64,000 bases of DNA from Sphaerothrix gracilis. Its GTDB lineage: Bacteria; Cyanobacteriota; Cyanobacteriia; Phormidesmidales; Phormidesmidaceae. Shown here in pieces: positions 27,362-36,039 of this stretch. How positions within the stretch are numbered: position 1 is the stretch's first letter; every line of letters begins with the position of its first letter. A program made the position numbers and the translations under genes. The notes under the pieces were generated by a model. That model saw nothing but the letters and a program-made list of their open reading frames with translations. It was not told the origin of the DNA and did no database searches. The stretch is from contig NZ_JASATW010000025.1 in assembly GCF_030405905.1 (NCBI RefSeq), forward strand, positions 1 through 64,000, in the 5' to 3' direction.

Positions 27362-28285
27362 ATGAAATCAGCAAGATGGCATGGACTTGAGCTACGACAC
27401 TTGGATTACGCCATTACCGTTAAAAAGCATCAGGGGTTTGTTCCCGCTGCGATCGCTTTGAAACTCGATCAAGGCTTTTTAAGTAAACAAATTCGACGGC
27501 TTGAGGCCAGGCTCGGCTTTGAGCTGTTTGATCGCACAATTCGACCGCTGGGAATAACGGCTGCAGGGCAGGTGTTTTTGGCTGAGGCAGAGCGCATTTT
27601 GAGCCGCACCGACAAAGCTATTCAGCTTGCCTACGAAACCCAGCAGGGACATTGGGGACGGCTCGATGTTGGTATTAATACATCCGTGGCTAACAGTATC
27701 CTGCCAAAACTTTTAGAGACCTTTCTGCAACACTACCCCAATGTTGATCTCATGCTGCATGAGCTGCCCTCTTATGAGCAAATCAAGCAGCTCAAAACCC
27801 GAAAAATTGACGTGGGCCTATTTCACAAGCATAGTTTACGCACCCCAGAAGGTTTAGCGGAAACGTTCAGCACACTATCAATTTTTCGGGAAACGCTTCT
27901 GGTCGTTTTGCCAGAGAAACATCGCCTTGCAAAGGAAGCCAAAATCTCACTGGCACAGCTTGATGGCGAACGATTTGTGCTGCCGCCCCGAACCTTGATC
28001 AATGGCTTACGGGAGCAAATCGAGCAAACCTGCGCGCAGTTCAACTGTCAGCCAGTCGTGGTTCAAGAAGCCGCTTGGATTACCACTGTTTTAAGCTTAG
28101 TTGCTGCAAAAGTGGGCGTTTCAATCTTGCCTGCGAACACGAAAAAGTTACGGCGATCGGGTGTCGTATATCGCGAGATCGAAGAAACCTCACCAATTTT
28201 GGAAATCTTAGCGGTCAAAGAAATTGATCACGATTCACCTACCGTGCAAAACTTCTTCAATCTTTTGAATCAGATTAACCTGTAA
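27362..28285 (+). CDS. LysR-family transcriptional regulator
   Basis: 307 residues from the ATG at 27362. An in-frame TTG at 27332 would add ten residues not expected in the family. The N-terminal winged helix-turn-helix is clear: LRHLDYAITVKKHQGFVPAA, LKLDQGFLSKQIRRLEARLG and LFDRT. The rest is a LysR substrate-binding domain (VGINTSVANSILPKLLETF, IDVGLFHK, AKVGVSILPANT). It probably controls itself and the divergent aspartoacylase-family gene. The ligand is unknown. Confidence 0.88.
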   Translation: MKSARWHGLELRHLDYAITVKKHQGFVPAAIALKLDQGFLSKQIRRLEARLGFELFDRTIRPLGITAAGQVFLAEAERILSRTDKAIQLAYETQQGHWGRLDVGINTSVANSILPKLLETFLQHYPNVDLMLHELPSYEQIKQLKTRKIDVGLFHKHSLRTPEGLAETFSTLSIFRETLLVVLPEKHRLAKEAKISLAQLDGERFVLPPRTLINGLREQIEQTCAQFNCQPVVVQEAAWITTVLSLVAAKVGVSILPANTKKLRRSGVVYREIEETSPILEILAVKEIDHDSPTVQNFFNLLNQINL

Positions 28286-28439
28286 AACAACGGCATCTAT
28301 ACAAAGTATCGACACAAGCGATTTCGTCGGATTGGCATTGCTTGATCAACCTGGCTTCCTCGGCATAGTTTCCCTCGGCGATGACCTGCGTTAGAACCCA
28401 ACCCAGGGGTTGATTAAATCCACTGATACCCAACACCAT
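28275..28439 (-). CDS. Possible small ORF, 54 residues
   Basis: An ATG at 28439 opens a frame of 54 codons (QVIAEGNYAEEARLIKQCQS). Its composition looks protein-like, with three clustered Cys near the end. It overlaps the last codons of lysR on the other strand and has no Shine-Dalgarno. It may be a gene remnant; no family recognised. Confidence 0.25.
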   Translation of the reverse strand: MVLGISGFNQPLGWVLTQVIAEGNYAEEARLIKQCQSDEIACVDTLYRCRCFTG

Positions 28440-28821
28440 TTGTAAATAAATATAAAGCTTACGCCAAAAAAGATTCTATGACTGTCCCGTAAGCGTACTC
28501 CTTGTGTAGCTAGCTGGAGCTTATCTGACCCTTGCTTACAAAGCGCTCTAAAGTTTCACACTCACGACAGGCTCATAGGACTCAAACTAATGGTCTGTCA
28601 GCTTTAATTTTGCGAGTGATTGTAAGTTGGGTTGAACGGAGCGAAACCCAACAGCGGCAGGGGTTTTGCTAGGTTACGCTATCGCTAACCCACTTACAGA
28701 TTCAAACTTGACGCTGCCCTGATTGATTGGCCAATCCTTGAGCTTTCTGAATATGCGAAGACTACAGATTTGCTATCTCTGCGAAGCAGTCAAATAAGAG
28801 ACTATTGCACAGCCTATAACC
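28286..28821. other. Intergenic region upstream of the nicO gene
   Basis: 536 bases between lysR and the metal exporter gene. It holds the doubtful small ORF on the minus strand and a nested hairpin repeat (28621-28698). No riboswitch or clear promoter boxes were recognised. Confidence 0.6.
28621..28698. repeat. Nested palindromic repeat, TGTAAGT..GGGTT type
   Basis: Outer arms TGTAAGTTGGGTT and AACCCACTTACA pair with one bulged base. An inner hairpin GTTGGGTT/AACCCAAC lies in the left half. Repeats of this kind, often holding GTTGGGTTGAAC...AAACCCAAC, are scattered between cyanobacterial genes. A small relative lies at 3621-3645. Confidence 0.65.
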
Positions 28822-30210
28822 ATGATGCAAAAACTACGCCGATATCGTTGGCTAAGCTTGATCGCTGGGATCACTGCTCTACTGCTATGTCTGATTACAG
28901 CAGCGCCAAGTACGGCCCACTGGTCTGATTTAGCCACAGCAGAAATTATTGTCGAAGAAGCTAGAGTTCAGATGACTCTAACTTATCCGACCGGATTAAC
29001 GGCTTTTGCTGACGATAACCGAGATGGGCAACTCTCAGTTCAAGAGATTGAAAGCCATGCTGATGCGCTCCAGACTTTTTTAGACAGTCGCATTCACCTG
29101 CGAGATGGTCGTAATCGGTTAGCAGCCATGAACGTTCAACCCCGCAACGAGTTTGCCACCTCCGCAGCGATCGCAGCCCCTAGTACGCATACAACCCTAA
29201 GTCTTGCTTATACCTGGACTGAGCCCATTGACAGCTTAAGGATTGACTATGATCTATTTGTTCCGAATGCCGCCGAAGCGAGTTGTTTAGCCACCATCCT
29301 GCACAAAGAGAAACTGATAAACCACGTTTTTACTCCCCAGAAGTCAACTTTGGCTCTGACATCGGCAGGAATAGGGCTGGGAATGCAGGCTTGGTTGCTG
29401 CCGCTGGTGGGTGCCTTTGCTTGGGGGGCGGTCCATTCAATGTCTCCGGGTCACGGCAAGACGCTAATCGGCGCTTATTTAGTGGGGGAACGGGCGACAC
29501 CCTTACACGCGATTTTCCTGGCGATCACAACAACAGTTACCCATACCTTGGGAGTGATTGCCCTCGGCTTGGTTACCCTATTTGCCGCTCGCTACGTCTT
29601 GCCAGAACAGCTTTATCCCTGGCTGAGTCTGATCTCAGGCAGTATGGTGATTGCGGTTGGTCTGCATCTTCTCTGGCAGCGATCGCGTCAAAAATCAGGC
29701 GGTGCCAAAGCCCCACATCAACATTCCCATAGCCATCATTCTCAGCCAGCTCATCATAGGCATTCCCATACTCACGGGCCTGATCATCTTCATGGGCATA
29801 CTCATTCCCATCAGAGCCATAGTCATGCAGCAGAGTTACACGCTCATGACGGCCATGTCCACTCTCATTTACCCCTAGGCGATAACGGCAACCCCGTGAC
29901 TTGGCAAAATTTGCTGATGTTAGGTCTATCGGGTGGACTCATCCCTTGTCCGGCGGCCTTGGTGCTTTTGCTAGGGGCAATTGCACTGGGCAATCCAGCT
30001 TCTGGCTTGATGCTAGTATTTGTGTTTAGTTTGGGACTGGCCAGCGTTCTGACGGGAATCGGATTATTGCTGGTTTATGCTAAACAGCTTTTCAAGCGCT
30101 TGCCCACGCCGGGTAAATCGTTGATACAGTGGTTACCAACCGCCAGCGCCATAGGAATTACTCTGATTGGATTCGGTATTTTAACTCGGTCAATCTTGCA
30201 AATTTTCTAA
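28822..30210 (+). CDS. NicO/RcnA-family nickel or cobalt exporter
   Basis: 462 residues. A signal-like N-terminus is followed by a soluble domain of about 130 residues with an EF-hand-like loop (DDNRDGQLSVQE). Six or so membrane helices come next. The first carries GAVHSMSPGHGKTLIGAYL (the HxxxPGHGKT signature of NicO/RcnA) and a later one GGLIPCPAALVLLLGAIALG (the second family signature). The loop between them is extremely His-rich (about residues 290-350, repeated HSH and HTH), expected to bind metal. Members move Ni or Co, usually outward. Direction and metal here are inferred from the family. It is convergent with the biosynthetic cluster. Confidence 0.85.
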   Translation: MMQKLRRYRWLSLIAGITALLLCLITAAPSTAHWSDLATAEIIVEEARVQMTLTYPTGLTAFADDNRDGQLSVQEIESHADALQTFLDSRIHLRDGRNRLAAMNVQPRNEFATSAAIAAPSTHTTLSLAYTWTEPIDSLRIDYDLFVPNAAEASCLATILHKEKLINHVFTPQKSTLALTSAGIGLGMQAWLLPLVGAFAWGAVHSMSPGHGKTLIGAYLVGERATPLHAIFLAITTTVTHTLGVIALGLVTLFAARYVLPEQLYPWLSLISGSMVIAVGLHLLWQRSRQKSGGAKAPHQHSHSHHSQPAHHRHSHTHGPDHLHGHTHSHQSHSHAAELHAHDGHVHSHLPLGDNGNPVTWQNLLMLGLSGGLIPCPAALVLLLGAIALGNPASGLMLVFVFSLGLASVLTGIGLLLVYAKQLFKRLPTPGKSLIQWLPTASAIGITLIGFGILTRSILQIF

Positions 30211-30445
30211 AGCCTCTTTTGACCCTGCTTCCTGCTAGAGACTTACTGCAAATCGTTGCTGGTGGAGGGCTTGAAGAGTAAATGACACTAACAAGATACC
30301 CGCCGCTGCCAGCAAACATAAAAACACAGGACACCAGAGAGATTAAGAACCCTGCAACGCCAAGCCATAAGCTTTAGGCAGATTGAGAAAGCAGCGCGAT
30401 CGCTGCCTTACCTTACGATACAAAGACCTACGAGGATATTGGGGG

Positions 30446-31201
30446 CTAAAAGAAGCTACTTAGCTGCTCGGTAAGGGTTTTAACTAGAGCTGACTGCTCA
30501 TGATGTAGAAAGAAATGATCGCCCGGAAAAATTTGAAGGGCAAAAGCAGCCGCTGTTTGTTCACGCCAGGCTTCTAAAGACTCTACGTCAACTTCCGGGT
30601 CGTGCAGCCCACCGATTGCCGTAATCGGACACTGCAGCGGCGCAGCCGGAACATAGCGATAGTTTTCAAGCGCCTTGAAATCTGCACGCAGCACGGGGAG
30701 CAGTAGCTGCATGAGATCGCTATTGTCAAGAATTTCAGTGGGGGTGCCGTTGAAGCGGCGCAGCGTGTCTCGCAGTTCGCTATCGGTTGAATTGTGAAGT
30801 GGGGGTTTTGTATCGGGTACCTGAGGAGCCTGCCGCCCTGAGACGATTAGACGCAGAGGCTGACAGTGCTGATCTTGGCGTAAGCGGCGAGCCAATTCAA
30901 AGCTAATCAAAGCCCCCATACTGTGACCAAAACAGGCAAAAGGTTTATCAAAATAAGGCTGCAGCGCAATCGCGATCGCTCGGACTATTTCACTCAAGTC
31001 AGTCAGGGCGGCTTCATTCATGCGCATTCCCCGTCCGGGTAGCTCAATCAGACAGACTTCTATCGGCTCCGGTAAAGTTAAAACCCACGGTCGATAAACA
31101 GACGCACTGCTGCCGGCATAGGGAAAGCAGAACAGCCGTAACTTTGCCTGAGGATTAGGCCGAGGTCTTGTCACCCAGCGATTAGGGGTTGTGATAGTCA
31201 T
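30446..31201 (-). CDS. Type II thioesterase
   Basis: 251 residues from the ATG at 31201, which overlaps the end of the tyrosinase gene by 20 bases. A longer frame upstream is only antisense-like sequence within tyrosinase and is not used. It is an alpha/beta hydrolase of the RifR/GrsT type: LRLFCFPYAGSSASVYRPW, nucleophile GHSMGA, ELPGRGMRM, an acid residue in IGGLHDPEVD and the catalytic His in GDHFFLH. Stand-alone thioesterases remove wrong or stalled acyl groups from carrier proteins. It is the last gene of the PKS/NRPS run and probably an editing enzyme, since release seems to be by the reductase domain. Confidence 0.9.
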   Translation of the reverse strand: MTITTPNRWVTRPRPNPQAKLRLFCFPYAGSSASVYRPWVLTLPEPIEVCLIELPGRGMRMNEAALTDLSEIVRAIAIALQPYFDKPFACFGHSMGALISFELARRLRQDQHCQPLRLIVSGRQAPQVPDTKPPLHNSTDSELRDTLRRFNGTPTEILDNSDLMQLLLPVLRADFKALENYRYVPAAPLQCPITAIGGLHDPEVDVESLEAWREQTAAAFALQIFPGDHFFLHHEQSALVKTLTEQLSSFF

Positions 31202-32459
31202 AGACTGATGAGCGGGTAGTGTCGTAGGTGTAGCCCAGAGATCTAAAATCGAGAACATCCGCTGGCGTGACCACTTGAGCGGTAGCAACTGTCGGTAGCC
31301 AAACCAGGAGATTGCCTGGTCCGAAGCTTCCGGGTTTTGACAGGCCGCCATCCCAGGGAAACATCGGATCCTTGAGGTTGTGACCAAAAGGGTTGCCCCG
31401 GTTAGGAAAAAAGCTTTCTCCAGTATGTCCCTGATCTTGCCATTGCGCCCAAAGCCGATCAACGTTGGCGTGCAGTAGCCAAAAGATGGGATCGTAAGGT
31501 GAACAGGGAATGCTTTCCATCGTTCCCAGAGTGCGAATTTCTTTAGGGACGTCTTGAGACTCAATGACCTCAATTTCGCTGCCGCCAATCAGGGTGTGAA
31601 TATAGGCATGAAAATTCCAGCCTGGCACAAATTGACCGCGCGAATTCAAGGCTGCTGCTCCTTCTAATAGAGCATTGAACACCTCGTAGTGATCAAGGCT
31701 TAAGAGGGCGTCGGTATCAGTTTCAAGCGGATACTGGTCAAACGGGGGTAGGCCCACGAATCGCAACAGGCGATCGCCGAAAGTTTTGCCAGAATAGGCT
31801 TCAAAGTGAAGGGCTTCATTGAGTCGCCAGTCAGCAAACGAACCTGTTGTCACAGGCCCCCCTTCAAACTGGCCTCCGCCCGGAATCTCAACCCAGGTGC
31901 CTCGTCCATTTGGGCCTAAAAAGTCCGCCTGCAAAACGACCTCAAGGGCATCGGGGTCAGTCCAGTCCCAATAGGGAACAGTGACGGTCGGATCAATAGC
32001 CTGTAAAGCCTGCTCAAACTGCAATAGAAACTGGCGATGCCAGGGTAAGAAAGCCGCCCGCCCGTGGGCTGGATTAACTTTCTGTGGGCCGGTTGAGTCA
32101 GGATTGTGGTCAAAGCCCATTGTCAGGACGTGCTGCAAGACAAACTGCTCATAGCGGCTGAGGTCACTGCCCTCAGGCCGGATCTGATGCAGCCTTTTGA
32201 CAGCATTCACGAAGGCAATTTTTTCCGCTGCCGTCATGTCTACAACGCTTTTGCGCAGGGAACTTGGAGTTACCTGCGCTTGGGGATAAACAGGGACAGG
32301 GGCAGGGTAGTCCAAAGGAGAAGGCGCAAGCGCTTGACGAATAGCGGGAACGCCAATAATGACAGCTGCCACCGCTATCCCTAAGACCATTAGCGCAGCT
32401 CGAGGAAACGTTCTAGCAATAGATTGAAGATGACCGAACAGTTTGAACACAAAGCTCAT
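31182..32459 (-). CDS. Membrane-anchored tyrosinase (type 3 copper oxidase)
   Basis: 425 residues. An N-terminal membrane helix (about 23-42, LMVLGIAVAAVIIGVPAI) precedes the tyrosinase core. Copper site A ligands lie in QHVLTMGFDHN and PAHGRAAFLPWHRQFLLQFE. Copper site B ligands lie in HAYIHTLIGG and DPIFWLLHANVDRLWAQW. Tyrosinases hydroxylate phenols and oxidise catechols, so in this cluster it may tailor an aromatic residue or couple phenols. That is inference, since none of the visible adenylation domains has a clear Tyr code. It overlaps the gene before it by four bases (ATGA) and the thioesterase after it. Tyrosinases need maturation partners in other systems; the two small upstream genes are candidates. 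Confidence 0.87.
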   Translation of the reverse strand: MSFVFKLFGHLQSIARTFPRAALMVLGIAVAAVIIGVPAIRQALAPSPLDYPAPVPVYPQAQVTPSSLRKSVVDMTAAEKIAFVNAVKRLHQIRPEGSDLSRYEQFVLQHVLTMGFDHNPDSTGPQKVNPAHGRAAFLPWHRQFLLQFEQALQAIDPTVTVPYWDWTDPDALEVVLQADFLGPNGRGTWVEIPGGGQFEGGPVTTGSFADWRLNEALHFEAYSGKTFGDRLLRFVGLPPFDQYPLETDTDALLSLDHYEVFNALLEGAAALNSRGQFVPGWNFHAYIHTLIGGSEIEVIESQDVPKEIRTLGTMESIPCSPYDPIFWLLHANVDRLWAQWQDQGHTGESFFPNRGNPFGHNLKDPMFPWDGGLSKPGSFGPGNLLVWLPTVATAQVVTPADVLDFRSLGYTYDTTRSSVYDYHNP

Positions 32460-33037
32460 AGCCGAGACTCGACAGGGGGATGCATAGGACAGCCCGCTGT
32501 TTGAGAATTGGGATCAATTAGGGTTTGGCGGCGCTGCTTAAACTTATCAAGCACTTGTATAGCCGTCTTATTCTCACAGCGCAGGCTACCAATAGTCTCG
32601 CCGCCAAACTTCTGACAGACTGCGCCGTGAGAGGCGGCCAAACTGAGGTACGCCTGCACAAACTGTTCGTGTTGCGGTTTAAGGCTTGCGGGTAAAGTGG
32701 CAAAAATGGGCTGCAGCCGCTTCCAGATTTGCACCAGAGCCGCATGTTCCCACGACATCAGGCCGCTAAAGTCGCTCGATCGCACCTGGGGAGGCATCAT
32801 TGAGGGACGCACCTGATGTTCGTAAGCCTGCCGGCTAAAGCTACCAGCCAGCTCCATGGCAGCGCCTGAAGCGAGCATCAACTCCGCTGCTGTTTCCAGT
32901 TCAATCCTGGCACTAGACAGGCTACCAGCCAGCAAGTTTTCCTCAAATCGGCGTAGGCAGATAATTAAACCTTGGATGTTGATGAAGAAAGACCAGTGAA
33001 AGCCTTTCCAAATTTGATAAGAATTAAGATTGGCCAT
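32456..33037 (-). CDS. Unknown helical protein, 193 residues
   Basis: No family recognised. The sequence is mostly helical with several conserved-looking aromatic and basic positions (WKGFHWSFFINIQGLIICLR, ARIELETAAELMLASGAAME, FVQAYLSLAASHGAVC). No signal peptide. Its start forms TAATG with the stop of the previous gene and its end overlaps the tyrosinase start by four bases, so it is translated with both. A partner or chaperone of the tyrosinase, or a tailoring enzyme, are guesses from position. Confidence 0.7.
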   Translation of the reverse strand: MANLNSYQIWKGFHWSFFINIQGLIICLRRFEENLLAGSLSSARIELETAAELMLASGAAMELAGSFSRQAYEHQVRPSMMPPQVRSSDFSGLMSWEHAALVQIWKRLQPIFATLPASLKPQHEQFVQAYLSLAASHGAVCQKFGGETIGSLRCENKTAIQVLDKFKQRRQTLIDPNSQTAGCPMHPPVESRL

Positions 33038-33498
33038 TAGGCGTTTTCCAAACTGAGATTAAATACCCTGGCTAATAAATGGGCCTGACTGACAAAGCCG
33101 CGCTTTTGTCGCTCTATTTGAGTTGGCTCAAAGTCATAATCCTGCTGAAGCAGCAAGAAAAAGGTTCGACACGTGAGCAATACACTTGCCACTAAGCAGG
33201 TCGCTGGCTCTTGAGACTGGACGTGAGTCACATTGAAGTATTGATCAAAATCTGTGACTTCCCAACTCTTTAAAGGCGTTTGAGTCGAGACGATCTCAGC
33301 CGGTTTAACTGGGCTACTATTCAAAGTTGCTAAGGCCTGCTCAAGCGTTGCGATCGCTTCAGCGGGAGATTCTTCTAGCGATCGCAACAAATAACAAAGC
33401 GCTGTACTCAGTCGAACCTGATGGGCTTCACTCAGCAGCATCTGGCTGGGCAGATCCCACGGTACCAGTAGATAGAGCTGGGGAGGAATTGGGGTCAT
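33037..33498 (-). CDS. Unknown protein, 153 residues
   Basis: No family recognised. Predicted mainly helical (LSEAHQVRLSTALCYLLRSL, EAIATLEQALATL, CLVASVLLTCRTFFLLLQQD). It overlaps the MbtH gene by 71 bases at its start and joins the next gene as TAATG. The first ATG gives a sensible N-terminus (MTPIPPQLYLLVPWD). Its general look, a small helical protein with little charge, resembles the following gene's product, and the two may work as a pair. Confidence 0.65.
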   Translation of the reverse strand: MTPIPPQLYLLVPWDLPSQMLLSEAHQVRLSTALCYLLRSLEESPAEAIATLEQALATLNSSPVKPAEIVSTQTPLKSWEVTDFDQYFNVTHVQSQEPATCLVASVLLTCRTFFLLLQQDYDFEPTQIERQKRGFVSQAHLLARVFNLSLENA

Positions 33499-33706
33499 GT
33501 TTCGAGCCTATCTGTTGGCGTAAACTGAGTGGCCGCATATCCGTCCAAACAGTTTTGATGTAGTCTAAGCAATCTTGTTTTAGGCCGCTTTTACCGCCGT
33601 CTCGCCAGCCAGGAGGGTTATCACGATGGGCCGGCCAAATCGAGTACTGTTCTTCGTGATTGATAACGACTTTGTACAAAGTGGTGTCTTCTGAGTCGTA
33701 ATTCAT
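33428..33706 (-). CDS. mbtH: MbtH-family NRPS adenylation partner
   Basis: 92 residues. The MbtH core is complete: VVINHEEQYSIWPAHRDNPP, then GWRDGGKSGLKQDCLDYI and TVWTDMRPLSLR. The last 25 residues are an unusual low-complexity extension that lies over the start of the next gene. A Shine-Dalgarno (GGAG) sits eight bases before the ATG. MbtH proteins bind A domains and are needed for their folding or activity; here the three A domains of the cluster are the likely partners. Confidence 0.92.
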   Translation of the reverse strand: MNYDSEDTTLYKVVINHEEQYSIWPAHRDNPPGWRDGGKSGLKQDCLDYIKTVWTDMRPLSLRQQIGSKHDPNSSPALSTGTVGSAQPDAAE

Positions 33707-33833
33707 GGTTATTCTCCAGAGGTTGAAAGCAACTTTGACCTCAAGCTGTCAGTTGGGAAAACCTGTTTTTCCCCATCAGCAATGGCAAGACGAAGACTGA
33801 AAAGATCTCTCGTCTTTTAGCTTTAGCTAATGA

Positions 33834-34184
33834 TTACGGCACCGCCGCTGTTTGAGTGGCCGCCGCCACGGGTTCTAAACGGCCAGTACCGGCTAGGGTT
33901 TGCAGGTCAATATCGGCAATGCACTGAACGGGCACATAATTTAGGGTGAGGTCGCCGACTAGATGCACCGAACCTGACGAATGCTCAAAGTCAGCCTGGC
34001 TCCAATCGCTGGCTTGAAGATCAAGCCGGATGCCTAATTCTGTGCCGCCTTGGGTTTGGGTAAATTTGATATGGACATAGCCGCGATCGAGACAGGCTTT
34101 AAAGGCTGAGACAGTTTTTTCAGGCCGGAGTGCTGCCTCAACGGGATGGGTTCCTTGAGATAGCTGCTGGACTAATTCATTCAT
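33834..34184 (-). CDS. Unknown small protein, 116 residues
   Basis: No family recognised. It has an alternating beta-strand pattern (RGYVHIKFTQTQGGTELGIR, GSVHLVGDLTLNYVPVQCIA) and an Ala/Thr-rich tail. An AAAGGA box lies ahead of the ATG. It sits between MbtH and another small unknown gene inside the PKS/NRPS run, so it is probably part of the pathway. Carrier, binding or maturation roles are all possible. Confidence 0.65.
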   Translation of the reverse strand: MNELVQQLSQGTHPVEAALRPEKTVSAFKACLDRGYVHIKFTQTQGGTELGIRLDLQASDWSQADFEHSSGSVHLVGDLTLNYVPVQCIADIDLQTLAGTGRLEPVAAATQTAAVP

Positions 34185-34243
34185 AAAACATTTTCCTTTT
34201 TGATGCAGGCTGTGTGGTCAATCTAGATTTTGGGGTAGGCAAT

Positions 34244-34549
34244 TTATGCCTTTAGCGGAGCTGATGCATAAGCAGGAATTTCAAACTCTAAAACGGTATG
34301 ACAAAACTCTTTCCAGGCTGGCGTAACATCGTCAAAGATAATATTTTCATCCTTAAAAATGCCGTCAGTCACCACATAGTTTTCTTGCAGATAGAGAAAG
34401 CTATCTGGCGTTAGCGATCGCTTTTCTGGCGCATTTTCATTTTCATCTGACGGCTGCAAACGTATATTTTCTGTCTGCTCGCGCCATTGGCTAAACTGAC
34501 GCAACTGCTCTACTGCATAAGCTTTGCAATACCTTCCCATTTCTGCCAT
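34244..34549 (-). CDS. Unknown small protein, 101 residues
   Basis: No named family. The front is basic and aromatic (MGRYCKAYAVEQLRQFSQWR); the back is acidic (LYLQENYVVTDGIFKDENII, then FDDVTPAWKEFCHTVLEFEI). A strong Shine-Dalgarno, AAGGAGG at 34555-34561, lies five bases before the ATG and settles the start. It looks like a well-translated small cytoplasmic protein in the biosynthetic operon. Confidence 0.7.
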   Translation of the reverse strand: MAEMGRYCKAYAVEQLRQFSQWREQTENIRLQPSDENENAPEKRSLTPDSFLYLQENYVVTDGIFKDENIIFDDVTPAWKEFCHTVLEFEIPAYASAPLKA

Positions 34550-34587
34550 AAAAACCTCCTTAAATTATGAGTTAAGCAATGATTAAA

Positions 34588-35988
34588 TTACGATTTAGCC
34601 GCTAGCAAACCACTCTCGTGCAGCTCACTAAGACTGTCTTTAATCGCGGCTAAGATCGCGGCTAAATCTGCATCGGTATGCGCCGTGGAGAGAAAACCGC
34701 TGGTGCCTCTCAGCAAAATGCCGCGATCGCGCAGGTGATAGGTCAGCAGGCTCAGACCCAGTGCCGCTGCATTAGCTGAATCCGAGCGATCGCCGCCGCT
34801 GCGACCACCGGGTAGACCAAACAGAGAGCCGCCGCTGACCATGCGAATCGGAAGACCCGCAGCAGCCAGCACAGCGTTGAGCTGATTGACAAACTGAGCT
34901 GTGCGCTGATTGAGCTGTGCTTGCAGGTCTGGTCCCTGCTGCTTTAGGTAGTTCAGCATGGCCTTAGCCGCCGCCATCGCTAGGGGATGCTTGCAGTGAG
35001 TGCCCGCAAAAAAAGTCGTCTCAACCTGGGGGGCAGAGGCATCGCCATACTGCCACTGGCCGCCGTCTAGCTTATCTAGATAAGCCGCTTTGCCCGCAAT
35101 GATGCCAATCGGCAAGCCGCCGCCTACGATTTTGCCGTACGTTGCTAAATCGGCTTCTACGCCAAACCAGGCTTGTGCTCCCCCTAGATGGAGGCGAAAG
35201 CCCGTGACCATTTCATCAAAAATTAAAGCAATTCCGGCAGCGGCGGTGATCTGCCGGAGCTGATGCAGAAACTGACGGGGCTGGAGTTCTAGTCGGCTGC
35301 TTTGAATCGGCTCTACCAAAACCGCCGCGAGTTCTTGCTGGTGAGCCTCAATAATTTCTAAAGCCTGAGGACTGTCATATTCCAGCACCAGCACGTCGGC
35401 AACTAGGCTAGGCACAATACCCGGCGCGATCGCGGTGGCTGCCGGTTCCCCACGACCGCTGGCTTTCACCAGCGCGCTATCAAAGTGCCCATGATACGAG
35501 CCCGCAAAGACCGCTATTTTGGGTCGCCCGGTCGTTGTCCGCGCGGCTCGAATAGCCGTCATCACCGCTTCAGTCCCCGTATTGCTGATAGCAACGCGCT
35601 CTAGGCCCGTTAGCTCACTGATTAAAGCAGCAACTTCGCCCGCGAGTTCAGCTTGGGGGCCAAGCTGAATCCCTTTTTCAATCTGCTCTTGGAGCGCTGC
35701 CTTGATGAACGGCGGATTGTGTCCCAGCAGATTGACGCCAAAGCCCATCATCAGGTCAATATATTCGTTGCCATCGACATCCCAAATGCGCGCCCCCGCC
35801 GATCGCTGGCCGACGATGGGATAGCACATTTCCTTGAGCGGGGGAAAGAATCCCAACGCATTACGGGGATCGGCGAGGACTGGCCGATAGGTTTGAGCTA
35901 GCTGTTTCGACGTTTGCGTGCGGGTTGTATATCGCTGGATAAAGGCAGCTAGAGGCTGCTTCTGATTGACAGGGGCAGATTGAATCAT
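34588..35988 (-). CDS. GSA-aminomutase-type class III aminotransferase
   Basis: 466 residues, a free-standing PLP enzyme of the kind otherwise found as AMT domains inside PKS/NRPS proteins (McyE, ItuA type). Visible motifs are GARIWDVDGNEYIDLMMGFG, SNTGTEAVMTAIRAAR, GSYHGHFDS, the Asp in LIFDEMVTGFR and the PLP lysine in TYGKIVGGGLPIG. Such domains convert a beta-keto thioester to a beta-amine. A separate enzyme here could act in trans on a PKS product, for which the rightmost PKS with its degenerate KR is the best candidate. The N-terminus (MIQSAPVNQKQPLAAFIQRY) resembles the linker of AMT domains. It lies between the methyltransferase and small genes on the same strand. Confidence 0.87.
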   Translation of the reverse strand: MIQSAPVNQKQPLAAFIQRYTTRTQTSKQLAQTYRPVLADPRNALGFFPPLKEMCYPIVGQRSAGARIWDVDGNEYIDLMMGFGVNLLGHNPPFIKAALQEQIEKGIQLGPQAELAGEVAALISELTGLERVAISNTGTEAVMTAIRAARTTTGRPKIAVFAGSYHGHFDSALVKASGRGEPAATAIAPGIVPSLVADVLVLEYDSPQALEIIEAHQQELAAVLVEPIQSSRLELQPRQFLHQLRQITAAAGIALIFDEMVTGFRLHLGGAQAWFGVEADLATYGKIVGGGLPIGIIAGKAAYLDKLDGGQWQYGDASAPQVETTFFAGTHCKHPLAMAAAKAMLNYLKQQGPDLQAQLNQRTAQFVNQLNAVLAAAGLPIRMVSGGSLFGLPGGRSGGDRSDSANAAALGLSLLTYHLRDRGILLRGTSGFLSTAHTDADLAAILAAIKDSLSELHESGLLAAKS

Positions 35989-36039
35989 GAGCTGTTTTAT
36001 TCCTGTGACAGTAAGGCAGAGATAGGGACAGGCGCTTTA

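Noticed and set aside
28286..28821. Cobalamin or metal riboswitch upstream of the NicO gene
   Set aside because: No recognisable riboswitch core was found; only a hairpin repeat is present.
31202..31588. Longer start for the thioesterase
   Set aside because: The extra 129 residues lie over the tyrosinase coding region and do not resemble a thioesterase; the ATG at 31201 starts the family sequence.
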